Notes: generated by a model from the sequence alone, not told the origin. DNA of 64,000 nt from Limnobacter humi (GCF_024518835.1 NZ_JANIGO010000002.1:625522-689521); one strand, 5' to 3'; counted from the stretch's first letter, positions 52,007 to 62,028 are shown. Translations and numbers: made by a program.

Positions 52007-54121
52007 TCAAGCGGGTCGAAGTTGAACCGGCAGGCCATTCAACGCCGCGTTGCCGGACAACTCATCAAGCCAGCGTTCATCGGTGAGATCATTGCAGCTT
52101 TCGCCGGCATGAGCCTGTGCAACACCTTGGCGTATACCAGGCCGACCATGGCCCCAGCCGTGCGGCACACTGACCACGCCCCGCATGATGCTGTCGGTGA
52201 TTTCAACCGGCAGACGAATATCACCCACGCGGCTTACAATCTGCACCGTGCCCCCATCGGGTACGCCCAACTGCTTTGCATCGTCTGGGTGGATCATCGC
52301 GGTGCAGCGGTCTCGACCCTTCACCAGACGCTCACTGTTGTGCATCCAGGAATTGTTGCTGCGAATGTGCCGCCGGCCAATCAAGCGGAAGGTGTTGTCT
52401 GTCGTGGCCGAAACGGCTGTACCCAGTTCAGACACAAATGCCTGGGCTGCCTGCAGCACCGGTGCAGGGGCAGCCTCAATCTGTTTCTGCGGGGTTTGCA
52501 GCCGCGCGGGAAAGCTCGGTTTCAACGGCCCCAAATCAATGCCGTGGGGATTGGCCTTCAGCGCGGCCAAACTGAGGTTGTGCGCACTGCCCATGCCATA
52601 AGGTCCCATCTGCAGGCCCATGTCGAGAATCACTTGGGGCGGCATGGACGGCCGGGCTGGCTTGCCGGTTTTCGCAGCGAAGGTGCTGGCCAAGCGGTCC
52701 ATCAACTCCCAATCGTCCAGTGCCCCATCGGGCTTGGCCAACGTGGCTTCGCTGTATTTGGCCTGGTTGCGCACACCAAAAATATTGAAGATCAGATCGT
52801 AGTGATCATGCTCCAACGGAGAGGTGGTCGGCAAAATCAGGTCGGCATGCCGGGTGGTTTCGTTGATGTAGAGGTCAATCGAGACCATGAAGTCCAAACT
52901 GGCCAAGGCTTGGTCAAGCTGTCGACCATTCGGAGTGGACAGCACCGGGTTGCCAGCCACCGTGACCATGGCGCGAATTTGGTCTGGCCCAGGCGTCAAT
53001 ATTTCTTCGGCCATGATGGAACATGGAAACTCACCCAAAGCCTCGGGCCGCTGGCTGACACGGCTGTGCCAGCGGGCATAGCTACCAGGCTTGCTGTTGG
53101 GCGCAGCAATCAGGTCCAGTGCCGGTTGGGTTACCAAGGCACCGCCAACGGCGTCCAGATTGCCAGTGATCAGGTTCAGGATTTGAATGGCCCATTGGGC
53201 CAGCGAGCCATGGCGCTGGGTACACGCACCCATGCGCCCATAAGCCACCGCCCGTGGCGATGCAGCAAATTGCCGGGCAATTTGAACAATCTGCTCGGCT
53301 GGAATGCCACATTCAGCGGCCGCCATGGCGGGCGTAACCTTGCAAATGACAGCAAGGGCCTCGTCCAAACCTTGCGTGTGCAAGCTCAAATGATGAGCCC
53401 GTGTCAACCCTTCAGACACCACAGTGTGAATGATGGCAAACAAGAATGCCGTATCACCGGCTGGCTGAATGGCATGGTATTGCGTGGCCAGCTCGGCTGT
53501 CTCTGTTTTCCGGGGGTCCACCACGACCAATTGGCCACCGCGGGCTTTCAAAGCCTTGAGCCGATGGGTTACATCGGGCACTGTCATGAGGCTGCCATTG
53601 CTGGCCAAGGGGTTGGCACCCAGCATCAAGAAATAGTCTGTGTGGTCAATATCGGGAATGGGCAACAACAATTGATGCCCGTACATCCAATAGGCCATGA
53701 GCTGCGCAGGCAACTGGTCCACTGAGGTGGCTGAATACCGGTTCCGGGTTTTGAGCAAGCCCAAGAAATTGGGACTGTGGGTCATCAGCCCCCAGTTGTG
53801 CACATTGGGATTGCCCTGATACACCCCCACCGCATGGAGTCCGTGTTGGTTTTGTACCGACAGCAAACCGTCGCAGGCCCGTTCAATGGCCTCATCCCAT
53901 GAAATTTCAACCCACTCGCCGTTTTGCTTTAAAACGGGCTGGCGCAGCCGGTCCGGGTCCTCGTGAATGTCCTGCAATGCAACCGCTTTGGGGCACAGAT
54001 GTCCGCGGCTGAATGGGTCGTGCTCGTCGCCTTTCACCGACACCACGCGTCCGTCCTCAACCTCGATCTTTAGGCCGCAAATGGCCTCGCACAAGTGACA
54101 AGCGCGGTAATGGGTACTCAT
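52007..54121 (-). CDS. Molybdopterin oxidoreductase with N-terminal 4Fe-4S site
   Basis: The protein is 704 residues from MSTHYRACHLCEA, with GGAG before the start. The 4Fe-4S ligands are Cys8, Cys11, Cys15 and Cys43 (CxxC...C...LCPKA). The molybdopterin domain (LGANPLASNGSL, VVDPRKTETAELA) and the C-terminal dinucleotide-binding domain (VSVPHGWGHG) are complete. No Tat signal is visible, so it should be cytoplasmic, unlike most DMSO-reductase-family enzymes. The metal-ligand residue is not clear to me. The substrate is unknown. Formate dehydrogenase/assimilatory nitrate reductase relatives are nearest in feel. Confidence 0.87.
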   Translation of the reverse strand: MSTHYRACHLCEAICGLKIEVEDGRVVSVKGDEHDPFSRGHLCPKAVALQDIHEDPDRLRQPVLKQNGEWVEISWDEAIERACDGLLSVQNQHGLHAVGVYQGNPNVHNWGLMTHSPNFLGLLKTRNRYSATSVDQLPAQLMAYWMYGHQLLLPIPDIDHTDYFLMLGANPLASNGSLMTVPDVTHRLKALKARGGQLVVVDPRKTETAELATQYHAIQPAGDTAFLFAIIHTVVSEGLTRAHHLSLHTQGLDEALAVICKVTPAMAAAECGIPAEQIVQIARQFAASPRAVAYGRMGACTQRHGSLAQWAIQILNLITGNLDAVGGALVTQPALDLIAAPNSKPGSYARWHSRVSQRPEALGEFPCSIMAEEILTPGPDQIRAMVTVAGNPVLSTPNGRQLDQALASLDFMVSIDLYINETTRHADLILPTTSPLEHDHYDLIFNIFGVRNQAKYSEATLAKPDGALDDWELMDRLASTFAAKTGKPARPSMPPQVILDMGLQMGPYGMGSAHNLSLAALKANPHGIDLGPLKPSFPARLQTPQKQIEAAPAPVLQAAQAFVSELGTAVSATTDNTFRLIGRRHIRSNNSWMHNSERLVKGRDRCTAMIHPDDAKQLGVPDGGTVQIVSRVGDIRLPVEITDSIMRGVVSVPHGWGHGRPGIRQGVAQAHAGESCNDLTDERWLDELSGNAALNGLPVQLRPA

Positions 54122-54227
54122 GGAAGTCTCCTGTAGGGGTGTGGACACTGCAGTGTCTCTGCTACCATTGTTGCATGAAATGACTGTCGCTCGGACAGGC
54201 TTCAACCACGGCCCACTTCACATCAGC

Positions 54228-54662
54228 ATGCGCGAAATTCGAACCGATATTCTGATCCACGCGAGCAAGGAGGCGATATGGTCTGCCTTGGTCGATTTTG
54301 AGCACTATCCGGCTTGGAACCCTTTTATTACCCGCATCCGCGGCACTGCCGTGCTGGGGGATACGGTTCGTTTCCACGCGCAGGTCAACGGGCGCCTGTT
54401 CAAATTTGCAGCCAAGATCCGCCAGTGCGATGCCGCAAAGAACCTCACTTGGGGTGCACCGGACAACCCCGTACTGGCCGCCCTGTTTGCTGGCGAACAC
54501 TATTTTACGATTGAAGAATTGTCACCTGGGCAATGCCGTTTCATTCATGGAGAGCGGTTCTCCGGCGTGGTGGCCCATGCCATGTGGTCGCAAATTCGCC
54601 GGGCCAAACGGGCTTACACAGCGATGAATGAGGCGCTTAAACAACGGGTGGAGTGCCATTGA
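54228..54662 (+). CDS. SRPBCC (START-like) domain protein
   Basis: The protein is 144 residues from MREIRTDILIHA. An upstream ATG at 54180 is possible; neither has a clear SD. The SRPBCC fold is shown by IHASKEAIWSALVDFEHYPAWNPFITRI and a final amphipathic helix. These proteins bind hydrophobic ligands in a cavity; the ligand is unknown. It is divergent from the molybdopterin gene and convergent with the next, 11 bases away. Confidence 0.85.
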   Translation: MREIRTDILIHASKEAIWSALVDFEHYPAWNPFITRIRGTAVLGDTVRFHAQVNGRLFKFAAKIRQCDAAKNLTWGAPDNPVLAALFAGEHYFTIEELSPGQCRFIHGERFSGVVAHAMWSQIRRAKRAYTAMNEALKQRVECH

Positions 54663-54673
54663 TAGACGGCCTC

Positions 54674-54946
54674 TTAGCGGATGTGCTGGGTTGCCGGTAA
54701 AGTCGCCTTCTCCAAATCGCCCAACCACTGAAGCGCATGCGCCTGCCGTTCACCACACATCTCGAGATTGGGCTGTAGGCCCCCACAAAAGGCTGGACGT
54801 TCCGGCTTGCCAAACAGGCGACAACGCAGATCCTCATCCAGTTGTACACACGGCACGCCCGCGGGTTTTCCCTCGGGCATGCCCGGTATTGGGCTGGTGA
54901 TCGACGGCGCAATACAGCAAGCGCCGCACTGGGGGCGGCATTCCAT
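54674..54946 (-). CDS. YkgJ-like cysteine cluster protein
   Basis: The protein is 90 residues. Cysteines are spaced as in the YkgJ/CxxCxxCC family: [13 protein letters not shown], then GVPCVQL, LRCRLFG, AFCGGL and EMCG. It probably binds zinc or an iron-sulphur cluster. Function is unknown. The ATG at 54946 begins exactly at the first conserved cysteine region. Confidence 0.87.
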   Translation of the reverse strand: MECRPQCGACCIAPSITSPIPGMPEGKPAGVPCVQLDEDLRCRLFGKPERPAFCGGLQPNLEMCGERQAHALQWLGDLEKATLPATQHIR

Positions 54947-55156
54947 GGCATGGATCCCATAAAAGTGGGGGGAGCCCCAAACAAGCGGGGGCCGCTATTT
55001 TCACGGCACTTTAGCCCAAAACTTGTTCAATTTTAAGGCTTTATTCAAGCGATTGGGTTAACCCGTGTTCCCCTACAGTGATTCAAAACCGGGCATCACG
55101 AACCCGTCCAATCACACCATTCCGATCCCGGAACTCTAGACACTGGGGAAAAACAC

Positions 55157-57199
55157 ATGAGCATTCTCTCTCGGTCATCGTTGACCAAACAGATTTCGGT
55201 CTTTTCGGCCGGCGTCATTTTGACCACCATGGCCGTACTCACCACGGTGGTTACCATCACTGGCCACCAAGACGCCATGGAAGGTGCGCGCACTGACTTG
55301 AAGCAACAATCCCAAACTGTACAAAAAGTGCTGGATGGCTATTTCGATGCCGTCAACACCCGTGCAGAACGGCAGTTCCGATTGCTGGAGCAATGGCTGC
55401 CCGGCGACCTGATTGAGCAACCCCAACTCATCAACACCAATGGCCGCGACCTGCCAACCCTCATGATTGCAGGCACCCCGGTGAATGCCAACACTGATTT
55501 GTTGAATTCGTTCAAGTCGCTGACAGGGGATGAAATTGCATTCCTGTCGGTGTACAACGGCAAGGTGTACCGTGCCAGTACCCTGCTACGCAAGGACGGA
55601 AAAGCCATGCACGGCAGCGAAATTTCCCTGACCGACCCCGTGGGCGCAGCATTGTCCACCGGTAAGGACTACAGCGGCTTGACTGTTCGCGGTGGGAAAT
55701 ATTTCTTCAGCAAAGTGAAAGCCATTCGTGATCCGCAAGGCCGCGTGTTTGCCGGCCTGTCCATCCGTATTTCCCTGGAAAGCGAACTGGGCCAGATCCG
55801 AGAACTGTTTGGCAACCTTCACATTGCAGACACCGGCATGGTGGGTATTGTGCGGGTGGGTGGCGACGACACTGGCGGCGGTGAATGGGTGTTGCACCCA
55901 TCGCTGGAATCCAAAACCATTTTGGAAATGCCCAAGGACTCGAGTTGGACAGCCGGCACGCTGGACACCATCAAAAGCCAACCGGAAGTTGGCGAATTGG
56001 CGGTGAACCTGCAGGACGGCTCTGCCACCGACACCATGATTTCAACCGCATTTTCTAAGTCCTGGAAATGGCTGGTGGTGGTCACAGCCCCCAAGAGCGA
56101 ATTCCTGGCGAGCAGCAATCACACACGCAACCAGATTATTCTGGCGGGTATTTTGGCCTCGCTGGTGTGTGCTGGTGCCATGTTCTGGTTGCTGAAAAAC
56201 CGGCTTCGCCCCCTGACTGACGTGGCTGATGCGTTGCATAGGCTGGGCCAGGGCGATCTGAGTGCCCAAGTCAAACAGGTCCAACACGACAGCCAAAATG
56301 AGATCGACGTGATTGGTGTGTCCCTGAACAAAACCAGCGAACAGGTTCGCAACCTGATCCGCGGCGTTGAAACCGCTTGCGACGAAATTGCCCAATCATC
56401 AGAAGACCTCGTTCAACAGGCGCGTGTGGCCAAGGACTGTTCCGAGCAGCAGTTTGATGCATCATCGAACATGTCAGCCACGGTTGAAGAGATGCATGCC
56501 ACCGTATCCCAGGTGGCAGACAACGCCGCCGAAGCGGCTGCGGCCAGCGGCCATGTGATTGAAGAAACAGCCCGTGGTCGCCAAATGGTGGGGGGTACGG
56601 TCAATGACATGAGCACCATTTCAGCCCAAGTGGAGCAGTCTGCAGCGGTGATTCAATCATTGGGATCCAGCTCACAACAAATTTTGAACATTGTGAACGT
56701 GATTCAGGAAATCGCCGACAAAACCAACCTGTTGGCACTGAATGCAGCCATTGAAGCGGCGCGCGCGGGCGAGCAGGGTCGTGGCTTTGCGGTGGTGGCC
56801 GATGAAGTACGCAAACTGGCCGAGCAAACCAGCCAGTCCACGCAGGAAATTTCCAGCACGGTGGGCAACATTGTTCACCAAACTGAAGAAGCTGTTGAAA
56901 AAATGGCAGCGGTCCGCAAGGGCGTGTCCGAGGGTGTGGAACGGGCGCACCAGGCCGGCTCCGCGCTGGACGAAATCGACACCTTGATTGAACGCTCCGC
57001 CGTGCGGGCCAACGACATTGCCCACAGCACCGGGGAGCAGAAAATTGCCACGGAGCGCTTCGCCGAGGCCGTGATGAAAATCACTGAACTTGCACAACGC
57101 AACAACACGGCTTCTGAAAGCAGCGAACACGCCGCCCGCCAGATGACGGAACTGTCTCAGCGCCTGAAAGCCGCACTGCAAAAGTTCAGGACTGCCTGA
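55157..57199 (+). CDS. Methyl-accepting chemotaxis protein with Cache sensor
   Basis: The protein is 680 residues. In order: TM1 (about 14-36), a large periplasmic Cache_3-Cache_2-like sensor (38-320), TM2 (about 326-346), HAMP (347-400) and the signalling coiled coil with the tip [20 protein letters not shown] (about 516-535), followed by [18 protein letters not shown]. No C-terminal NWETF-type CheR tether is present. The sensed ligand is unknown. Cache_3-Cache_2 sensors often see carboxylic acids. It is a single gene; no che genes are nearby. Confidence 0.93.
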   Translation: MSILSRSSLTKQISVFSAGVILTTMAVLTTVVTITGHQDAMEGARTDLKQQSQTVQKVLDGYFDAVNTRAERQFRLLEQWLPGDLIEQPQLINTNGRDLPTLMIAGTPVNANTDLLNSFKSLTGDEIAFLSVYNGKVYRASTLLRKDGKAMHGSEISLTDPVGAALSTGKDYSGLTVRGGKYFFSKVKAIRDPQGRVFAGLSIRISLESELGQIRELFGNLHIADTGMVGIVRVGGDDTGGGEWVLHPSLESKTILEMPKDSSWTAGTLDTIKSQPEVGELAVNLQDGSATDTMISTAFSKSWKWLVVVTAPKSEFLASSNHTRNQIILAGILASLVCAGAMFWLLKNRLRPLTDVADALHRLGQGDLSAQVKQVQHDSQNEIDVIGVSLNKTSEQVRNLIRGVETACDEIAQSSEDLVQQARVAKDCSEQQFDASSNMSATVEEMHATVSQVADNAAEAAAASGHVIEETARGRQMVGGTVNDMSTISAQVEQSAAVIQSLGSSSQQILNIVNVIQEIADKTNLLALNAAIEAARAGEQGRGFAVVADEVRKLAEQTSQSTQEISSTVGNIVHQTEEAVEKMAAVRKGVSEGVERAHQAGSALDEIDTLIERSAVRANDIAHSTGEQKIATERFAEAVMKITELAQRNNTASESSEHAARQMTELSQRLKAALQKFRTA

Positions 57200-57227
57200 A
57201 CCTTCACCACTCGCCAGTTCCTGCTTT

Positions 57228-57254
57228 GCAATCGCCCTATAATCGGGCGATTGC
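57228..57254. promoter_or_regulatory. Perfect palindrome with a -10-like TATAAT in its loop
   Basis: GCAATCGCCC and GGGCGATTGC are perfect 10-base arms, with TATAATC between them. It lies 18 bases before the next start codon. No T-run follows on either strand, so it is unlikely to be a terminator of the chemoreceptor gene. It may be an operator sitting on a promoter. No convincing -35 is seen. Confidence 0.55.
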
Positions 57255-57272
57255 AGCCGCGGGACATCATCA

Positions 57273-57707
57273 ATGAATGCAGAACACGCCAGCCAGATCT
57301 TGGTGCTCAGCGCAGGTCTGGCCATTACCTTTTCATGCTTGTTGGGTTTTGCCATGCTGGGCATTCTTCAGCGCCTGCACGACAAACCCGGGTCGGTCAA
57401 AGTGAATCTGCGGCAAATCGGCGCAGCCCACTTGGACTGGATCATGCTGGCCCTGATGCTGGGGCTAATCACCCTGTACATCCAGGTATTCAAACTGCCA
57501 CAGGTACCGCACTGGGTGGTGTGGGCTTTTGTGTTTGGTGCCTGGGTCAACCCCTTGTCTTACCTGTTTCGCGCCTTTGGCGTGAATGCGTTCGTATTTG
57601 CCGGGCCGCCCCTGCAGCGCCTGAGCGCAGCCTTGGGCGGAATATCCACGGCGTTGGTGGTGTCGGCCTGGGTGGGCCTCTTCTGGCAAACCTGGATCAC
57701 CCGGTAA
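57273..57707 (+). CDS. Small integral membrane protein
   Basis: The protein is 144 residues with four predicted membrane helices (about 7-30, 52-70, 79-100, 118-138). The second helix starts AHLDWIMLALMLGL and the third is followed by NPLSYLFRAFG. It has a faint likeness to styrene-oxide isomerase/hydroxylaminobenzene mutase-type membrane proteins, not enough to name. It lies 34 bases before the MFS gene and may be co-transcribed. Confidence 0.7.
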   Translation: MNAEHASQILVLSAGLAITFSCLLGFAMLGILQRLHDKPGSVKVNLRQIGAAHLDWIMLALMLGLITLYIQVFKLPQVPHWVVWAFVFGAWVNPLSYLFRAFGVNAFVFAGPPLQRLSAALGGISTALVVSAWVGLFWQTWITR

Positions 57708-57741
57708 TCAACCGAACCACCGCATTTGAAGAGAAGCCAGC

Positions 57742-58986
57742 ATGACTGTTTCCCATCGATCGCCGCTGGCCGACTGGCCTTTCCTCGCCCTGATGGCCTT
57801 TCGAATCGGGATCACCCTGAGTTATCAAATCGTGACGGTTGCCGTGGGTTGGCATGTATTCAGCTTAACCAACAATGTGTTGAGCCTGGGCTGGGTGGGC
57901 TTGGCGGAAGTGGTGCCCTACTTCGCCACAGCGTTGCTGGCTGGTCACTATGTGGACACCTATTCCCGCCAAAAACTGACCTTGCTGGCTGCGGTCATCC
58001 ACACCCTGCTGGCGGCAGGCATTGCCTTATTCACCCACACGCCGCACAGTTGGACGGTGGCGTTTCTGTATGGCGCTGTGGGGGTGGGCGGCCTCAGTCG
58101 GGCGTTTGTGCGGCCCTTGTACCAAGCCTTGATGGCATCGGTTCTGCCCCGTGAATTGTATGCCCGCGGCAGTGCGGTCAGCGCCACCGCCTTCCAGGCC
58201 TGCCTCGTGTTGGGGCCTGCGGCCAGTGGCTTGGTGATTGCCGGTTTAGGCGTGACCGCAGCCTATGGCCTGGCAGCCGCATTGGCGGCTTTGTCCCTGC
58301 TGGCCTGCTGTTTCATGAAAACCGTTTACGATCTGCCGCAGGCAACACCTGCCCCGGTGTTGAGCAGCATTCGAGAAGGCCTGAAATTTGTCTTTGGCCA
58401 CAACATCATTCTGGCGGCTTTGTCGTTGGACATGTTTGCCGTGTTGTTTGGTGGAGCTGTGTCCATTCTGCCCGCTTTTATTGCCGAGGTACTACAAGGC
58501 GACCCAACCATGCTGGGCTTGCTCAGGGCTGCACCAGCCATCGGTTCCACCGTGGTGGGTGTGGCGTTGGCACGCTTCACCGTTGATCGCAACGCCGGTG
58601 CCATCCTGCTGTGGTGTGTAGCCGGGTTTGGTGTGTGCATCATCGGGTTTGGTTTGTCGACTTCGGTGCACATGGCTTTCGCATGTCTGCTCTTGTCCGG
58701 CGCCTTTGATGGCGTCTCCGTGGTGGTGCGATCCACCATTCTGCAGTTGAGTACACCCGACGACATGCGAGGTCGCGTCTCGGCCATCAACGGCATTTTT
58801 ATTGGCTCTTCCAATGAGCTCGGTGCATTCGAGTCGGGCATGGCAGCCAGTGCACTGGGGCTGGTTCCATCGATTGTGGCTGGTGGCGTGGTGACCTTGC
58901 TGGTGGTGTTGGTCACAGACCGAAAGGCACCCGGCTTGCGTCGACTCAACATGGGCGACCTGGTGGGCACGCACGTCCGATCATGA
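57742..58986 (+). CDS. MFS transporter (EntS/TetA-like exporter)
   Basis: The protein is 414 residues with about 12 membrane helices. The loop between helices 2 and 3 has GHYVDTYSRQK, the MFS motif A region. RPLYQALMASVLPRELYARGSAV and DDMRGRVSAINGIFIGSSNELGAF are typical of the MFS_3/EntS group of exporters. The substrate is unknown. It ends 160 bases before the repeat protein gene. Confidence 0.88.
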   Translation: MTVSHRSPLADWPFLALMAFRIGITLSYQIVTVAVGWHVFSLTNNVLSLGWVGLAEVVPYFATALLAGHYVDTYSRQKLTLLAAVIHTLLAAGIALFTHTPHSWTVAFLYGAVGVGGLSRAFVRPLYQALMASVLPRELYARGSAVSATAFQACLVLGPAASGLVIAGLGVTAAYGLAAALAALSLLACCFMKTVYDLPQATPAPVLSSIREGLKFVFGHNIILAALSLDMFAVLFGGAVSILPAFIAEVLQGDPTMLGLLRAAPAIGSTVVGVALARFTVDRNAGAILLWCVAGFGVCIIGFGLSTSVHMAFACLLLSGAFDGVSVVVRSTILQLSTPDDMRGRVSAINGIFIGSSNELGAFESGMAASALGLVPSIVAGGVVTLLVVLVTDRKAPGLRRLNMGDLVGTHVRS

Positions 58987-59056
58987 GCTGCCATCAGCGG
59001 CTGAAGCCACTGAAAATCTCCAACAATCAATGAATTAAAAAATTTTACACACTCAC

Positions 59057-59126
59057 TTGATTGTAGTAATTACCTCCGATAACATGTCAGCGTTTTACCT
59101 ACAAATGATTAACCAAAAATAGGTAA
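59057..59126 (+). promoter_or_regulatory. Promoter and TTACCT repeats before the surface-type gene
   Basis: TTGATT (-35, 59057-59062) and TAACAT (-10, 59080-59085) have a 17-base spacer in an A+T-rich leader. TTACCT occurs at 59070 (inside the spacer) and 59095, 25 bases apart. The inverted AGGTAA lies at 59121, making perfect TTACCTA/TAGGTAA arms (59095-59101, 59120-59126). This could be a regulator-binding array; the regulator is unknown. Confidence 0.5.
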
Positions 59127-59148
59127 TGTTTCTAACGGAATAAAAACA

Positions 59149-60504
59149 ATGACAACAAATATCGGTACACAAAGCAGCATCGCGCAAGCGTCGGACGTTC
59201 GGGGCAACGTCACCCTGGTTCGTGAAGGCCACCCCCCCATGCAACTGACCAGCGGCATGGAAATTCGCAGCGGCGATGTGCTGAGATCAACGCCCAGTTC
59301 GATCGCCATGGTTAGCATTCCAGGGACTATCGGCCAAATTGCATCCATGCTGGAAGTGTCCAGCGGTGCTGAAGCCCAGTTGAATCTGGAACGCAGGTCG
59401 GGTCAGGATGGCCACGTGGTGGTACAACGCGTCAGCCCTGAGAATGTGGGTGACTTGGCCCTGACCCAAGACATGACCGGAGAAAATCCAGCCGCCGTCA
59501 TTGCCGGCGATGAAGGTGCAGATGGCATGACCGGTCTGGTGGGTGCAGGCTTGCTGGCCGGCGCTGGTGGCGGTCTGCTGTTTCCCGCTGCAGGCGCGGC
59601 TGCGGCTTTTGTGGCGCTCAGCGACAATGGTGGGTCAAACACCCCAGTGGACAGTCCACAAACGGCCGACCCGATCATAACGCCAGCGGATACTGCGGGC
59701 GGTTTAACCGCCACGGTTGAGAATCTGAGTGAACATCTGGATGCACTCACCGCGCCGGTTCCAGTGGTGGGAACCCTGGTAGATACCGTGACCGACGTGC
59801 TGGCTGGCAACGGCGGGAGCGACAGCCTGATTGGCCTGTCCGTGGGCGGTGTCACCAATACACTATTGAATTTGAGTGATCAATTTGCCAATTCAACAGA
59901 TGGCGTACCCGTGATTGGAGATGCAGCCGACATTCTTCACGCCATCATCACAGGCGGTAACGATGGCGGACTTGCGGGCATCGCCTCAGGATTGGGCATG
60001 GGTTTGGATGGGGCTGTGTCCAGCACACCACTGGCACCTTTGGGCGATGCGCTCAGCCTGGTTCTCAATGGTGGTGATGCGATTCCAGTCGAACAGCTGA
60101 GCGGTGGCTTGGTGGGTGGGCTCCATCTCGTGGCTGACAACATCGATGGTTTGGCTGCGGGGACACCCGCGGAGCCATTGGCGCACTTGGTTGCCGACCT
60201 GTTGGGGACCTCAGGTGTGGCAACGCCTGAATTGATCAGCACCGATACGCTGGCCCATACGGGCGGACTGGATGGATTGTCTGGACTGCTGGGCGGGGGC
60301 GCGCTCAATGGCATTCCCGTGTTGGGTGATGTGGTGTCATCGCTTACCGGCGTGTTGACGGGTGCCGGTGGTGCAGAGGCCACCTCGGCCATGTCGCCTC
60401 TGCCTGTGGTGGGCCAGTTGACCTCGATCGCATCTTCGGCGTCAGCCGGTTCGCCCTTGGGCGGCGCACTGGACTTGAATCACTTGTTGCACCCCAGCAT
60501 TTGA
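59149..60504 (+). CDS. Repeat-rich surface-type protein with FecR/LapA-like N-terminus
   Basis: The protein is 451 residues and strongly acidic. The N-terminal 100 residues resemble the FecR-like or LapA-retention fold (ASDVRGNVTLVREG, LTSGMEIRSGDVLRSTPSS). A Gly/Ala-rich hydrophobic stretch follows at about 126-160 (LLAGAGGGLLFPAAGAAAAF). The rest is built of imperfect repeats around P-V/L-x-G-D/T-x-x-D-x-L units: VPVVGTLVDTVTDVL, VPVIGDAADILHAI, APLGDALSLVL, EPLAHLVADLL, IPVLGDVVSSLTGVL and LPVVGQLTSIA. There is no Sec signal; type I-like export or a membrane anchor is possible. Function is unknown. Confidence 0.65.
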   Translation: MTTNIGTQSSIAQASDVRGNVTLVREGHPPMQLTSGMEIRSGDVLRSTPSSIAMVSIPGTIGQIASMLEVSSGAEAQLNLERRSGQDGHVVVQRVSPENVGDLALTQDMTGENPAAVIAGDEGADGMTGLVGAGLLAGAGGGLLFPAAGAAAAFVALSDNGGSNTPVDSPQTADPIITPADTAGGLTATVENLSEHLDALTAPVPVVGTLVDTVTDVLAGNGGSDSLIGLSVGGVTNTLLNLSDQFANSTDGVPVIGDAADILHAIITGGNDGGLAGIASGLGMGLDGAVSSTPLAPLGDALSLVLNGGDAIPVEQLSGGLVGGLHLVADNIDGLAAGTPAEPLAHLVADLLGTSGVATPELISTDTLAHTGGLDGLSGLLGGGALNGIPVLGDVVSSLTGVLTGAGGAEATSAMSPLPVVGQLTSIASSASAGSPLGGALDLNHLLHPSI

Positions 60505-60513
60505 CCACCCTGG

Positions 60514-60558
60514 CCCGGTGAGCACTGCCGATTGGCGCGGGCTCACCGGGTTCTTTTT
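60514..60558 (+). terminator. Intrinsic terminator
   Basis: A perfect 10-base stem CCCGGTGAGC / GCTCACCGGG (60514-60523, 60541-60550) is followed by TTCTTTTT, 10 bases past the stop of the repeat protein. Confidence 0.9.
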
Positions 60559-60576
60559 GCCGGGTTTTGGTTACGG

Positions 60577-61836
60577 CTATCCCAAGGCAACCCGACACAC
60601 CTGGTCCATGGAAACCCAATAAATATCCCGATTCCAACCGGGACATGGAAAAACAACGCCTTGCATGTGGCCAGGCGTTTTGATGCGCGCCAACTCCTGA
60701 CCACTCTGTAGATCGAGCGCCACAACAGACTCAGTGAACCATTGGTAATCATTGATCCACACCACGCCCGACCGGTCCATGAGCACCATGTGGCTGGCGC
60801 AAGCAAAGCCGCTTTTGCTCCACAACAGCGACGGTTCAGTCTGTGTATCCACATGGAAGCGCCAGGCTTTTAATACTTTGTTGGCCGAGTCGTAGGCCAA
60901 CACCACTCGGTGAAGCGGGCTCACCAGCGGCGGATTGGTGACGCTGCCCCCGATCAAACCGGACACTTCACTGCGCCACACCTGCTGGGGGTCATTCAAC
61001 GACACCCGCACCAACCGATTGGCCGTGGGTGACACACCGGCCCCCACCATCGTGTACAGGTAGCGGTGGTGGCCATTGTCCATTAACCACGCCGAATGGC
61101 CGTCCAGCACCATGTCCCATCCAAAGCTGTTTCGGGAATTGCCCATGTAGTCTGGAATCCAGTCCTTGTCCAGGCTCAAACCCTGAGCCTCTTGATTGAG
61201 AATGTAGCGGTACAGGTGCTGCATACCCACCACATACACGGTGTTGCCAGTGGCACCAAGCCGCGCAATGGAAGGCTCGAGACACTGGATGGGTGGACAC
61301 ACTGGTGCCAAATTGTCCGGATGCAACACCTGAAGACAGGCATTCGTGGTTTGCGACAGGTTTTTGGTCACAATCCAGCCGTTGTCCAGCACCACGAAGG
61401 AATTGTGCGGCTCGTTGAGCATCAACTCGCGATGGGCAATCACTTGCAACTGGCGGTTGAGCAAGTGCGCATGGCGACCGTAGACCACCAGAATGTTTCC
61501 AGTGGCCAACACAGCCAGACCACCCGGCCACATGGGGCCACCGGGCAAGCGCGGAGATTGACGGATGGTCTTCAGTGTCAACGGGTCAATCTGCTCCACC
61601 CGGGCAGTGGTGGGCATCCCAAACTTGGCCCGCAGGGCCGTGTGCGTCAACAGAAAAACCTCGCCCGGGTCACCCAACACCACCATGGTTGAGAGTTGGG
61701 AGCGACGATGGGTCAGGTTTAACCGGGTATTTGGAAGCCAGCCAAATCCAGCCCAGTTCTGCAGGCGTGTGGGGCCGGCGTCCTCTGCTGGCCATGGGCT
61801 GTTGTAGTAGCCCAGATAAATTGGATGACTCGACAT
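60577..61836 (-). CDS. Beta-propeller-like hypothetical protein
   Basis: The protein is 419 residues from MSSHPIYLGYYNSPWP; a longer in-frame start is ignored. Many short strands with recurring G-(D/N/H)-x-x-(V/L)-(V/W) patterns, such as GGLAVLATGNILVVYGRH, PHNSFVVLDNGWIVTK and RSGVVWINDYQWF, suggest a six- or seven-bladed propeller (NHL/PQQ type). No signal peptide is seen. Function is unknown. It is convergent with the repeat protein across a terminator and divergent from the desaturase. Confidence 0.6.
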   Translation of the reverse strand: MSSHPIYLGYYNSPWPAEDAGPTRLQNWAGFGWLPNTRLNLTHRRSQLSTMVVLGDPGEVFLLTHTALRAKFGMPTTARVEQIDPLTLKTIRQSPRLPGGPMWPGGLAVLATGNILVVYGRHAHLLNRQLQVIAHRELMLNEPHNSFVVLDNGWIVTKNLSQTTNACLQVLHPDNLAPVCPPIQCLEPSIARLGATGNTVYVVGMQHLYRYILNQEAQGLSLDKDWIPDYMGNSRNSFGWDMVLDGHSAWLMDNGHHRYLYTMVGAGVSPTANRLVRVSLNDPQQVWRSEVSGLIGGSVTNPPLVSPLHRVVLAYDSANKVLKAWRFHVDTQTEPSLLWSKSGFACASHMVLMDRSGVVWINDYQWFTESVVALDLQSGQELARIKTPGHMQGVVFPCPGWNRDIYWVSMDQVCRVALG

Positions 61837-62028
61837 ATGGTCACTATGTAAATAACACGAGAATGTTAACCCAAATTTCCAATGCGTAGACGGGTCTGTC
61901 GGTGAGCCACCCATTGCCCTTTTTGGATTCAAATGTTGGTTTCTGGCAATTGAGGCCAATTATTTGAGGTGTTTGTCCGATGAATGTCACGGGAAATCCG
62001 TATGATTCGGTCTGATCTTTCAACATTC

